NCBI GenBank assembly: GCA_937981955.1
Contig: CALJNA010000043.1
Location: 1-44,925 of the forward strand
DNA length: 44,925 nucleotides
Origin: an uncultured Granulosicoccaceae bacterium
GTDB lineage: Bacteria > Pseudomonadota > Gammaproteobacteria > Granulosicoccales > Granulosicoccaceae
Direction of reading: 5' to 3'
Part shown: positions 35,643-44,700 of the stretch, in pieces
How positions within the stretch are numbered: position 1 is the stretch's first letter
How the letters are laid out: the number at the start of each line of letters is the position of its first letter
The notes under the pieces: model-generated
Told to the model about the DNA's origin: nothing
Database searches by the model: none
Seen by the model: only the letters and a program-made list of their open reading frames with translations
Program-made: the position numbers and the translations under genes

Positions 35643-37926
35643 CTTGAAACGGAACCGTCTGCATTTGTTCGCTTTCATCGGTGCTCTGTTTTTTGTAGCA
35701 GATGCGAACGCTTTAACGATTCATTATGGTGATGAGCGACACGAAGCTTTCCATGATTGTGACCAACTGAGTTATGAAGGTGAAAATCAGGCTGCACAAT
35801 CGTGCTATGAGCAGCTGCTGAACCATGAAGTCCTTTTAGTGCAGGCTGATGCTGCGGCTACACTAGGGGACATTCGCGGGGCTAACAAACTCTTCCGGCA
35901 AGCGGCATCAGACAGTAACGATCCGTTAATAAAAACCCGCTGGGCCATGTTGTACCTGCAAACACACCAAACCAGTGATGCTGTTTCGTTGCTACGTGAA
36001 GCATTGCTGTACGACGAAGGTTATTTGCCAGCGCGTCTGGGTCTGGTTGAAGCTACCATGCGCACCTATGAAGGTCGTGCACGTGAAGACTTGTACTATA
36101 TCCTCGCAGAATCACCGGAGAATATGCACGCATTAATGCTGCAGGCCAGAATTGAACTTGAGTTGCAAAACACCGATGTGGCGCGCGATATTCTGGCAAA
36201 GGTTCGCCCCCTTTTAGAAGCAGCAGGCTTACCGCTTCTGGAGCATCATGCATTGCAGGCAAGCGCTAACCTGCTTGAAGCTGAACCTATCGACGAATGG
36301 GTTGATAAAGCACTACTCATTAACCCGGTTTATGGTGATATTTACGCAACCATCGCTCACTATTACATCATCACGTATCGCTACCGCGAAGCGGTTGATC
36401 TGTATTTAAAGGCCGTCAAGTTGACTCCAAATCTGGCGCAGGCGCAGCGTGATTTAGGTATCAACTATTTGCGCATTAATAATGTATTTGGTGCGCGCTA
36501 CCATATTCAAAAAGCGTTTGAGCTTGATCCGTTCGATGCTGAAACAGTCAATACACTAAGGTTTCTGGATAAGCTGGATAACATGCGAGTCAGTTCGATC
36601 GATATAAATGATCCAGACGATCCTCGTCTGACCATAGGTCGAGTGATCATCCGGCTTGACCGCGAAGATGCTGATGCGCTCGAACCTTATGTGCAAGACC
36701 TTGCCAGGGATGCCATGCAGGTTTTTACTGAACGCTATAACTTTCGACTGGCGCGTCCGATGATCGTTGAGCTTTATCATGACCATGATGATTTTGGCGT
36801 TCGCACCGTTAGTACGCCAGGTATTGGGTTGCTTGGTGTGACGTTTGGCTATTTGACTGCGATGGACAGCCCTAAGGCTCGACCAGCAGGTGATTTTCAC
36901 TGGGGTTCAACTCTGTGGCACGAAATAGCGCATGTATTTACGCTAGAGAAAACCAACCACCGTCTTCCGCGTTGGATGAGTGAGGGTTTATCGGTTTATG
37001 AAGAATGGAATACCGGCCCGCTACCGGATCGATCCATTCCGATAGATACATTACTGGCTATTTCCAAAGGGGAATTGTTGCCAATCGATTCTCTGGATTC
37101 GGGGTTTGTACGACCCACTTACAACGGCCAGGTTCAAGTGTCTTATACACAAGCCGGACTCATCTGCGACTACATATCCAGTCGCTGGGGTCACGATGCA
37201 CTGGTTACCATGCTGGAACAATTTGCTGAAAACGCATCCACATCCGAAGCCTTGGTGGCTGCTATTGGTATTGATGGTCCAAGCTTTGATGATAAGTTTT
37301 TAGACCACATTGAAGAAAAGTATGGCGAGCTAGCCCGCTCATTGGATGACTATCAAGTGTCAAACCGCCAAATGGGCAGAGCCATTCGCGCCGAAGACTG
37401 GGTCAGCGTGTCCGTGCTGGCGCGAAAGGTGATTGAACGCGACCCGCTACGCGTTGGAGGAGGTAATGCGTATGAAGTGCTTGCAAGAGCATTACGCGAG
37501 CAGGGAGAAGAAGACGCATCCATGGACATACTCATAGAGTGGCACAAACTTGGTGGCCACGGTGTTGAATCGCTGCGTATGCTGGTCAGAGATCTGCGTG
37601 CGCGCAAACGCTACGATGAAGCGGCCGAAGTTATGGAATCAATCAACTGGGTAAGTCCTTATGTCGTTGAAGAACATCGATGGTTGGGTGACTACTATCT
37701 AGAGAAAGAACAAACGGCTCGTGCCATACGTGAGTACGATGCCTTGCTCGGGCTACAACCCGAAAATCCCGCCGAAGCCTTGCTTGGCAAAGCCAAGGCA
37801 TCCTTACAAAATGGGGATAAGGAAACGGCAAAGCGGCAAGTGCTTTATGCACTGGAGCAAGCGCCGTTTTTCAGGTCGGCCCAGAAGCTGCTGCTCGAAT
37901 TTAATGAAGGAGAACGTGTTGACTGA
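35635..37926 (+). CDS. TPR-containing gluzincin metallopeptidase, exported
   Basis: This 763-residue protein has a signal peptide (about 1-25, MNSLKRNRLHLFAFIGALFF). N-terminal TPR-like repeats run to about 310 (YREAVDLYLKAVKLTPNLAQAQRDLG is a clear one). A metallopeptidase domain follows with H429-E-I-A-H433 and third ligand E450 (WMSEGLSVYEEW), the gluzincin HExxH...E arrangement. More TPRs follow (about 600-750). ATG 35635 overlaps the upstream stop by eight bases. The likely role is a periplasmic, zinc-dependent processing or quality-control protease with TPRs for partner binding. Its context beside VWA and MoxR genes suggests it belongs to one complex. Confidence 0.85.
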   Translation: MNSLKRNRLHLFAFIGALFFVADANALTIHYGDERHEAFHDCDQLSYEGENQAAQSCYEQLLNHEVLLVQADAAATLGDIRGANKLFRQAASDSNDPLIKTRWAMLYLQTHQTSDAVSLLREALLYDEGYLPARLGLVEATMRTYEGRAREDLYYILAESPENMHALMLQARIELELQNTDVARDILAKVRPLLEAAGLPLLEHHALQASANLLEAEPIDEWVDKALLINPVYGDIYATIAHYYIITYRYREAVDLYLKAVKLTPNLAQAQRDLGINYLRINNVFGARYHIQKAFELDPFDAETVNTLRFLDKLDNMRVSSIDINDPDDPRLTIGRVIIRLDREDADALEPYVQDLARDAMQVFTERYNFRLARPMIVELYHDHDDFGVRTVSTPGIGLLGVTFGYLTAMDSPKARPAGDFHWGSTLWHEIAHVFTLEKTNHRLPRWMSEGLSVYEEWNTGPLPDRSIPIDTLLAISKGELLPIDSLDSGFVRPTYNGQVQVSYTQAGLICDYISSRWGHDALVTMLEQFAENASTSEALVAAIGIDGPSFDDKFLDHIEEKYGELARSLDDYQVSNRQMGRAIRAEDWVSVSVLARKVIERDPLRVGGGNAYEVLARALREQGEEDASMDILIEWHKLGGHGVESLRMLVRDLRARKRYDEAAEVMESINWVSPYVVEEHRWLGDYYLEKEQTARAIREYDALLGLQPENPAEALLGKAKASLQNGDKETAKRQVLYALEQAPFFRSAQKLLLEFNEGERVD

Positions 37927-38929
37927 TCAAAATATGCAATCGGGTGAAACTGGTGAGCTGGTGAATCGATTTCGTGGTGTGACAGATGAGCTTCGCTCTG
38001 AAGTTGGTCGTATAGTCGTCGGTCAGGACCACGTTGTCGAACATCTGCTAATCACCTTGTTGGTTGGCGGACACTGTCTGGTAACCGGTATGCCAGGTAC
38101 TGCAAAAACCTTGTTGGTGCGCACCCTTGCAGATGCCTTGGGTTTGAATTTCAACCGAATTCAATTTACACCGGATTTGATGCCGACCGATATCACCGGT
38201 ACCGACATTATCGAAGAAGATGATGCCGGTGGCAGAAACTGGCGTTTTATTCCCGGACCAATCTTCACCAATGTGCTGCTGGCAGATGAGATCAACCGCA
38301 CACCACCAAAGACGCAAGCCGCATTGCTAGAAGCCATGCAGGAATATTCGGCAACCGTTCGAGGCACGCAACACGATATTGAAAAGCCGTTCTTCGTGCT
38401 CGCCACCCAAAACCCGCTGGAACTCGAAGGTACCTATCCGTTGCCCGAAGCACAGCTTGATCGATTCCTGTTTAACATCATGCTGGACTATTTGCCGCTT
38501 GAAGATGAGATTACAGTGATCGAAAGGTTCACGACTGATGTATTACCGGAACCCGTCAGAGCCTGCACCACTGCAGCTGAAGTACGGGCATTTCAGCAGC
38601 TTACCCGGGCGGTGCCCGTGAGTAACGCGGTTGGACGGTACGCGGTGGAAATGGTGCGTTCAACCCGGCCCGAAGACCCGAGTGCCACCGATACCGTGAA
38701 AAAGTACGTGAAGTTCGGTGCATCTGTGCGAGCTGCGCTGTTTATTACCATGGCAGCCAAAGCTCGTGCGTTGATGCATGGTCGTTACCATGTCAACACC
38801 CAAGATATCGATGCATTGGCAGCACCTGTGCTGCGCCACCGAGTCATGCTTAACTATTTTGCAGAAGCCGATGGTATGACCATTGATGATGTGCTTCGTG
38901 ATCTGGTTGATACACGGGTTGCTGCCTGA
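37919..38929 (+). CDS. MoxR-family AAA+ ATPase
   Basis: This 336-residue cytoplasmic AAA+ protein has Walker A G57-MPGTAK63-T, Walker B VLLADEINRTPPKTQAALLEAMQE (D123/E124), sensor-1 FVLATQNPLELEGTYPLPEAQLDRF and a C-terminal lid. MoxR proteins act as chaperones that assemble or activate VWA-domain partners and their client complexes. TTG 37919 is chosen as the start because AAGGAG (37907-37912) lies six bases before it; GTG 37916 and ATG 37904 are in frame but fit the ribosome site less well. It overlaps the metallopeptidase gene by eight bases and is followed after 2 bp by the DUF58 gene. Confidence 0.93.
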   Translation: MTDQNMQSGETGELVNRFRGVTDELRSEVGRIVVGQDHVVEHLLITLLVGGHCLVTGMPGTAKTLLVRTLADALGLNFNRIQFTPDLMPTDITGTDIIEEDDAGGRNWRFIPGPIFTNVLLADEINRTPPKTQAALLEAMQEYSATVRGTQHDIEKPFFVLATQNPLELEGTYPLPEAQLDRFLFNIMLDYLPLEDEITVIERFTTDVLPEPVRACTTAAEVRAFQQLTRAVPVSNAVGRYAVEMVRSTRPEDPSATDTVKKYVKFGASVRAALFITMAAKARALMHGRYHVNTQDIDALAAPVLRHRVMLNYFAEADGMTIDDVLRDLVDTRVAA

Positions 38930-38931
38930 GA

Positions 38932-39831
38932 ATGAACGCCGTTGCTGCCAGTCGCTTTCTTAAACCGGAACTGCTTGCCCGGTTGGGCACGCTCGAGCTG
39001 GTTGCGCGAACGGTAGTTGATGGTGTGCTTAATGGTTTACACCGGTCTCCCGATTTCGGGTTCAGTCAAGAGTTTGCAGAGTACCGCGCTTACAACGAAG
39101 GCGACGACTTGCGTTTTGTCGACTGGAATGTGTACGCGCGGGCCGATCGCATGTACGTCAAGCGCTTTCGCGGTGAAACCAACACGTCAGTAACGCTGCT
39201 ACTGGATATCAGCGCATCGATGGGTTTTGGAGAGCCTGTCAGCAAGCTGGATCAGGCGCGCTTTCTTGTCGCGTCTCTGGCGTATCTAACGCGTCGTCAA
39301 CACGATGCGTTGGGTGTGGCTTTATTCGATGATGAAGTTCGTCACTTTGCCCAACCCAGTGCGCGCCCCGATAGTCTGACCAAGGTGCTTGGATTATTAG
39401 AGAATTCTCATGTGGGCACTGGTACCGATGTTGTTGATGTGCTTGCCAGCTTGCGTGCCACCATAACCAAGCGGGGTTTGCTGGTACTTGTGTCCGATTT
39501 ATACACTGACCCGGACAAGCTGCTTTCGGCTTTGCAGTCTTTTGTACACGCAGGGCAGGATGTAGCGGTGTTCCACATTCTGGCTGATCAGGAATTACAG
39601 CCCGATGTGAAAAAAATCAGTGCACTTAAAAGTCTGGAGTCAGGTAATTCGGTTATTGTCGATCCTGAGTTCCTGCGAGGTGAATATCAAGCGCGTCTTC
39701 AGTCTCACTGTGAGCAGCTTGAGAACAATTGCGTCAAAGCGGGTGCAGATTACATGCGATTGACCACAGGCGAATCGCTCGATAATGCCATCGTCTCGTA
39801 TCTGCAATTTAGAGAGAGGCAGGCAAGATGA
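38932..39831 (+). CDS. DUF58 protein with VWA-like MIDAS
   Basis: This 299-residue protein has the DUF58 signature near residues 53-80 (RAYNEGDDLRFVDWNVYARADRMYVKRF), then a VWA-like fold with MIDAS D92-I-S-A-S96, a GTGTDVVDVL Thr and LLVLVSDLYTDP. DUF58 proteins almost always follow moxR genes and are thought to be direct MoxR partners. No TM helix is evident, so it is probably cytoplasmic or peripheral. Its start is 2 bp after the moxR stop and its end overlaps the BatA-like gene by four bases (ATGA), so the three are coupled. Confidence 0.92.
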   Translation: MNAVAASRFLKPELLARLGTLELVARTVVDGVLNGLHRSPDFGFSQEFAEYRAYNEGDDLRFVDWNVYARADRMYVKRFRGETNTSVTLLLDISASMGFGEPVSKLDQARFLVASLAYLTRRQHDALGVALFDDEVRHFAQPSARPDSLTKVLGLLENSHVGTGTDVVDVLASLRATITKRGLLVLVSDLYTDPDKLLSALQSFVHAGQDVAVFHILADQELQPDVKKISALKSLESGNSVIVDPEFLRGEYQARLQSHCEQLENNCVKAGADYMRLTTGESLDNAIVSYLQFRERQAR

Positions 39832-41798
39832 GTCTGCTGTTTCCGCTCTATCTGCTTGGTCTTTTGGGGTTGGCCTTGCCGTGGTTGCTGCATCGATTCA
39901 GTCATCATGAGCCACCAGAACAAGCCTTCCCGACAACGCGTTTTCTCGATCCTACCAAACCACCGGCGACCAGCAAACGTAAGCTGAGGCACTGGCCTTT
40001 ACTTCTGCTGCGCATACTGTTTTTGGCTCTGTTGTGTTTGCTTTTTGCGCAGCCCTGGTTAAAAGCTGACAACGATGCTGCAAACGCAGATGCGGTTCAA
40101 CTGATCATTGTCGATAACTCGTTTTCCATGCGGGCTGGTGATCGTTGGCAGAATGCCCGTAATGAAGTTGAGCGCACGCTGCAATCGCTGCCTGACAACG
40201 ATGCGGTCCAGCTGTTTAGTTTTGCATCGCAGCTTCGTGCGGCTACCGACATTGTGAACAACGACGACGAGGTGAACAATGCGGTGTCTCTTATAGAGCC
40301 CGGATACGAAACTGCAGACTACGGTGAGTTGATGCGTTATTTGAATAAAGTAGCCAGCGATATCGATATGCCCGTGTCAGCTACTTTTATCACCGATGCA
40401 CAGCGCACTAACTTACCGGCACAAATGAATACCTTGCTAGCCAATCGTCTGAAGCAATTTACCGTGGTCTCCGTTGACAGCACGACACCGGTTAATTACT
40501 CCTTGCGCGCGGAAGCCCGCACCAGCGATGCGGTGAATGCCAGAGTCAGTGTTCGAGTAGCAGCTTCGGGTAACAGTGATGCCGCAGACGCAGAAGCTGT
40601 ATCTAAAACGGTACAAGTGATTGTTCGAGATCGTGTCGTCGCAAGTGAGGCGGTGGAGTTGATGGCCGGTGAGTCTAAAACCATACAGTTCGACGAAATT
40701 GCACTGCCGATCGAATCAGAGGCCCTGTTTACCGTGCAATTCGCGCAGAAAGATTTTCTTTCAGATGATGATCAGATCAACATACCGGTACATGGCCTGT
40801 CATCGATAAACGTGTCCATGACCCAGTTCGGCGATAGTCCTGTTACGCAAGCGCAGGTGTTCGTTAAGACTGCACTGGAAACCAATGGTGATGCGCGCGT
40901 TGAGATTCTGGATATCAACACTGCACTGGCGCCCACAGTCCGGCATGCCGTTGTGTTTGTAGACGACATTAGCAGCGTTCCGGAAAAGGTAGAGCGTTTT
41001 GTATTAGATGGTGGAAACGTGCTTTTACTCTCTGGTCGCGCACCGGAAAACGCCAGTACAGCACCCTTGTCTGATTCGTCCAGCATCATTCGTATCGATC
41101 AGGCACACCCACTCGGGCTTGGTGATATCGACTGGTTTAACACCGGATTTTATTCCACGGCATCTTATAGCTTGACCGGTGATGATCGAGAGTTGCTTGG
41201 CCTGGATTCAGGACAAGCTCTGCTGTTAGAACGAGACGTCATACTCGGTGGACGTTTACTGATACTTAATGATGCGCTGGACGGTTTTGTCAGTGATTTG
41301 CCTTTGCAACCAGCGTTTGTTTTGCTTATGCAACAGGTTATCGAATACTTCGACGCAAGCAATGCCATCCCGAGTGAGCTTGAAGTGGGTAAGTCCTTGC
41401 GGGTGCCTATCAATAGCCAAGTGCTGACACCCTCTGGTGACCCAATGCTTGCGCTATCTGAATTGAGTAGCGCAAGTGATATTCGTCTTACGGAACCCGG
41501 GGTTTATACTGTGCTGGGTGCTAATTCATCCAATTCAGTTACCGCTGTTCTCGGCTTTGCCGAATCTGATCTGTTTGGCCTTAGCCGTGATGAACTTGAT
41601 GCATGGGAGGCGCGGCACGAACTTAGACAAGAAAGTCAGCTAAACGAAGATGCTGATCAGCAGGTGGCTGCTGTTAGTGTTGAACAAGATGATAAACAAA
41701 CGCTTTGGCGTTGGTTATTACCTGCAGCTTGTTTGTTTTTGTTAATAGAATCCTTATTGGCGAATCGCATGTTGTGGGTGCGGAGAGACGGACTGTGA
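39828..41798 (+). CDS. BatA-like membrane protein with VWA domain
   Basis: This 656-residue protein has the BatA N-terminal module (TM about 4-22, then FPTTRFLDPTKPPATSKRKLRHW and a second TM about 56-75). A VWA domain follows with MIDAS D96-N-S-F-S100. A long extracytoplasmic beta-rich region and a C-terminal TM (about 630-647, LWRWLLPAACLFLLIESLLANRM region) complete it. It mirrors the first operon gene in layout (TM-VWA-beta-TM), so the operon carries three VWA-type proteins with MIDAS motifs. It overlaps the DUF58 stop (ATGA), and its own stop overlaps the next start (GTGA). Confidence 0.88.
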   Translation: MSLLFPLYLLGLLGLALPWLLHRFSHHEPPEQAFPTTRFLDPTKPPATSKRKLRHWPLLLLRILFLALLCLLFAQPWLKADNDAANADAVQLIIVDNSFSMRAGDRWQNARNEVERTLQSLPDNDAVQLFSFASQLRAATDIVNNDDEVNNAVSLIEPGYETADYGELMRYLNKVASDIDMPVSATFITDAQRTNLPAQMNTLLANRLKQFTVVSVDSTTPVNYSLRAEARTSDAVNARVSVRVAASGNSDAADAEAVSKTVQVIVRDRVVASEAVELMAGESKTIQFDEIALPIESEALFTVQFAQKDFLSDDDQINIPVHGLSSINVSMTQFGDSPVTQAQVFVKTALETNGDARVEILDINTALAPTVRHAVVFVDDISSVPEKVERFVLDGGNVLLLSGRAPENASTAPLSDSSSIIRIDQAHPLGLGDIDWFNTGFYSTASYSLTGDDRELLGLDSGQALLLERDVILGGRLLILNDALDGFVSDLPLQPAFVLLMQQVIEYFDASNAIPSELEVGKSLRVPINSQVLTPSGDPMLALSELSSASDIRLTEPGVYTVLGANSSNSVTAVLGFAESDLFGLSRDELDAWEARHELRQESQLNEDADQQVAAVSVEQDDKQTLWRWLLPAACLFLLIESLLANRMLWVRRDGL

Positions 41799-44700
41799 AC
41801 CTGGAATCTGATTCGCAAAGTCGATTTTCAAACTACCTTGGCCGGGCACGGCGGCGAGAAAACACGCGTATTGTGCTGGTTTGGGCTGCATGGCTGTTGC
41901 TGCTGCTGCTGGCGATAACGGCAATGGGTGTGCTGATTGGTCTGGTACGTGGTTTCACACCAGATTTAACAAACGCGACCAGACTGACACTGATTTTTGC
42001 TGCTATTTTCGCGTTCGCATACTGGTTGTTCAAACCAGTGAGTCGCTTGCGCAAAGACCATGGTGCAACTCTTGTCGAATCTTCAGATGCGGCATTTGAT
42101 GGACGAGTGCAAACGTATCTGGATACGCAAAAGAACTCGCCGGAGCATAAGTTTCTCCCGTTGCTGGCCCAGGATGGATTGAACGTGGCAAAGCGTGTTC
42201 CAATCTACCGCATAGTACCGATGTCAGCCATTTTGTGGCCAATCGTTGCCATTGCCAGTCTTTTGTTTGTCAGTGTTGGTTTCTTTCAACGTGCGCCGGT
42301 TGAATGGCAAAACGCAGCGCAACATATCTGGTCAGGTTGGAAAACCCCTGGCCTGGTTGTCACTCGCAGCATTGACGTTTCACCTGGCGATACGCAATTG
42401 CTATCCGGTGAGAATCTGGATTTGACCGCCAGACTTGAAGGTTTTTCAGAGAATGAAATCACCTTGCACGTTCGCATGGACGGAGGTGAGTGGCAATCGA
42501 GTGTCATCAAGCCTAAGAGCGCCAACGAGTTTGAGTTTACTGTGTTCCGAGTTGTGCAGCCGCTTGAATATTATTTCAGTGCTGCTTATAGCAAAAGCCC
42601 TCAGTACAAGGTGGGTGTGGTCGTACCGGCCAAAGTCGATATTATCAACGCATCATTTGAATACCCTGAATGGACCCGAATAGCGCCTGAGGAGAAACGT
42701 GACGTTGGCCGTATAGGCGGGGTAAAAGGAACTGTTGCCACCTTGTCGTTCGTCACGGACAAACCACTACAAGATGGTTTTCTACAATATGGCGATCAGC
42801 AATTGACTTTGATGCAAAACGACTCTGCTCCAAATCGATACTCGGTTACGCTGCCCATAGTCGCGCAGTCGCAATACCAGCTGATGGATCGCATGCTTGG
42901 CCGGGATATTCCGATAAGCGCCGAATACGCCGTGGTCGTGCAAGGCGATGAGCCCCCGGAAATACGTATTGATCTTCCCGGCAGAGATGTCAGTGCGTCC
43001 CCGGTAGAAGAGGTGGTTGTCAGAGTGGTTGCTGTTGACGACTTTGCCATTGAATCGGTTGAACTGTTGTTCTCGGTGAATGCCGGTCCGTGGCAAACGA
43101 TCGACATGACGGCAGAGAATCCCGGCCCATCTCAAACAGCAGAGTATGTTTTTAGTCTGGAACAACTTGGTAAGGAGCTTGTCGATGGTGTTGAGCGCAT
43201 GGGTGTGCCTATGCAGCCAGGTGATCTGATCAGTTACTACGCAAGAGCAAACGATCATGACAGCACTGCAGAGACCGACATGCTGCTTATCGATGTTCGT
43301 CCGTTTGATCGCCGTTTCTCTCAAGGTACCAGCTCAGGCGGCGGTGGTGGCGGTGGAGAATCTGCAAACGAGGGAAGCGAGATTTCCCGGCGCCAAAAGG
43401 AAATACTCATTGCAACATGGAATTTACAACGTGCAACAGAAGCCGGTGGCGGGGATGCAACACCCCATAGCGACAATGGAAAGTTGCTTGCCGAACTGCA
43501 GGTCACTTTGGCGGAGCAGGCCCGTACACTGGCAGATCGATCTGAGGCACGCGAACTTGTTCAACAAGGTGATGAAATCAGACAGTTCGTCGAATATCTT
43601 CGTCAGGCAGCTGATGCAATGGAGCCTTCGGCAACTGCGCTGGAAGCACTGGAATTTGCTGACGCCATTCAGCCACAACAACAGGCTCTGCAACTGCTGC
43701 AGCGTGCGGAGGCTTTATTCGCAGATATACGTCTGACCCAGCAAGAAGGTCAGGGCGGTGGTGGCCAGGGCCAACCGGGCAAGGATATGGCCGAGATGTT
43801 CGAGTTAGAGATGGACCTTGCTCGCAATCAATACGAACAACCTGATCGTGGTGTTGACCAAAGTCCATCTCAACAACTGGATGATATTTTTGAAAAACTC
43901 TCCGAACTGGCTCGTCGCCAACAAGAACTTGAAGAAGAACGCAGACGTAACGAGCAACAGCTGACGAGAGAAGAGCGCTGGCGACAGGAGCAACTTTCTC
44001 GCGATCTTGAAGAGTTAAGGCGTGAATTGGAAGAGTTGCAGGAGCAGGCCGGTCAAACGGAAGAATCAGGATCGGAACAAGCCTCGAATGAGTCTGGTGC
44101 CGATTCAGACGCTCAGCGCGCCATAGATGATGCAGTAGAGCGGCTGGAACGTGCGCAGGAATCACTGGAACAAGCACTGCAGAATGAGCAAACAGAACAG
44201 GCGGAGAATGCAGACGGTGAATCATCCCAAGCCTCTGCTGGTGATGCTTTGCAAGAAGCTGTCGATGAGCTGGCTGAACAACGTGCCGCTGATTTACTCA
44301 ACGGCATTGAAGACGCAGTAGCCGAAGCAGACGAAATTCTACGCGAGCAAAGACGCACCGAAGCCCTGCTAAGAGATGCAATGGAACGGGCTGTTCAATC
44401 GCGCAATGCCGGTGTTTATTCACCGGGTCTGGATAGAGAACAATCCAGAGCACTTGCGGAGCAGAAACGCGATTTGCAAAAAGAACTAGATGAGCTGCGT
44501 GACGATTTGGCAGAGCTCTCAAGTCGATTTGGTGAACAGGCGCAGCAAACAGGCGATGAACTCGATGAAGCGATCAATGAACTCGATGAAAGTCAGGCAT
44601 CGGCTATGTTGGGTATTTCCAGTGATGCGATCGAGAATGGGTCGCTTGCAACTGCACTGCCAACTGAAAGTCTGGTGACCAATGCGATCCGGGATTTACG

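Noticed and set aside
37721-37918. Longer MoxR start (frame opens at 37721)
   Set aside because: The extra 66 residues overlap the metallopeptidase gene and have no family similarity; AAGGAG at 37907-37912 sets the start at 37919.
43578-44225. 215-codon open frame on the minus strand
   Set aside because: It is antisense to the coiled-coil part of the DUF4175-like gene. Its composition (His/Pro/Leu/Val-rich) mirrors the Glu/Gln codons of the real frame, and there is no ribosome site or family motif.
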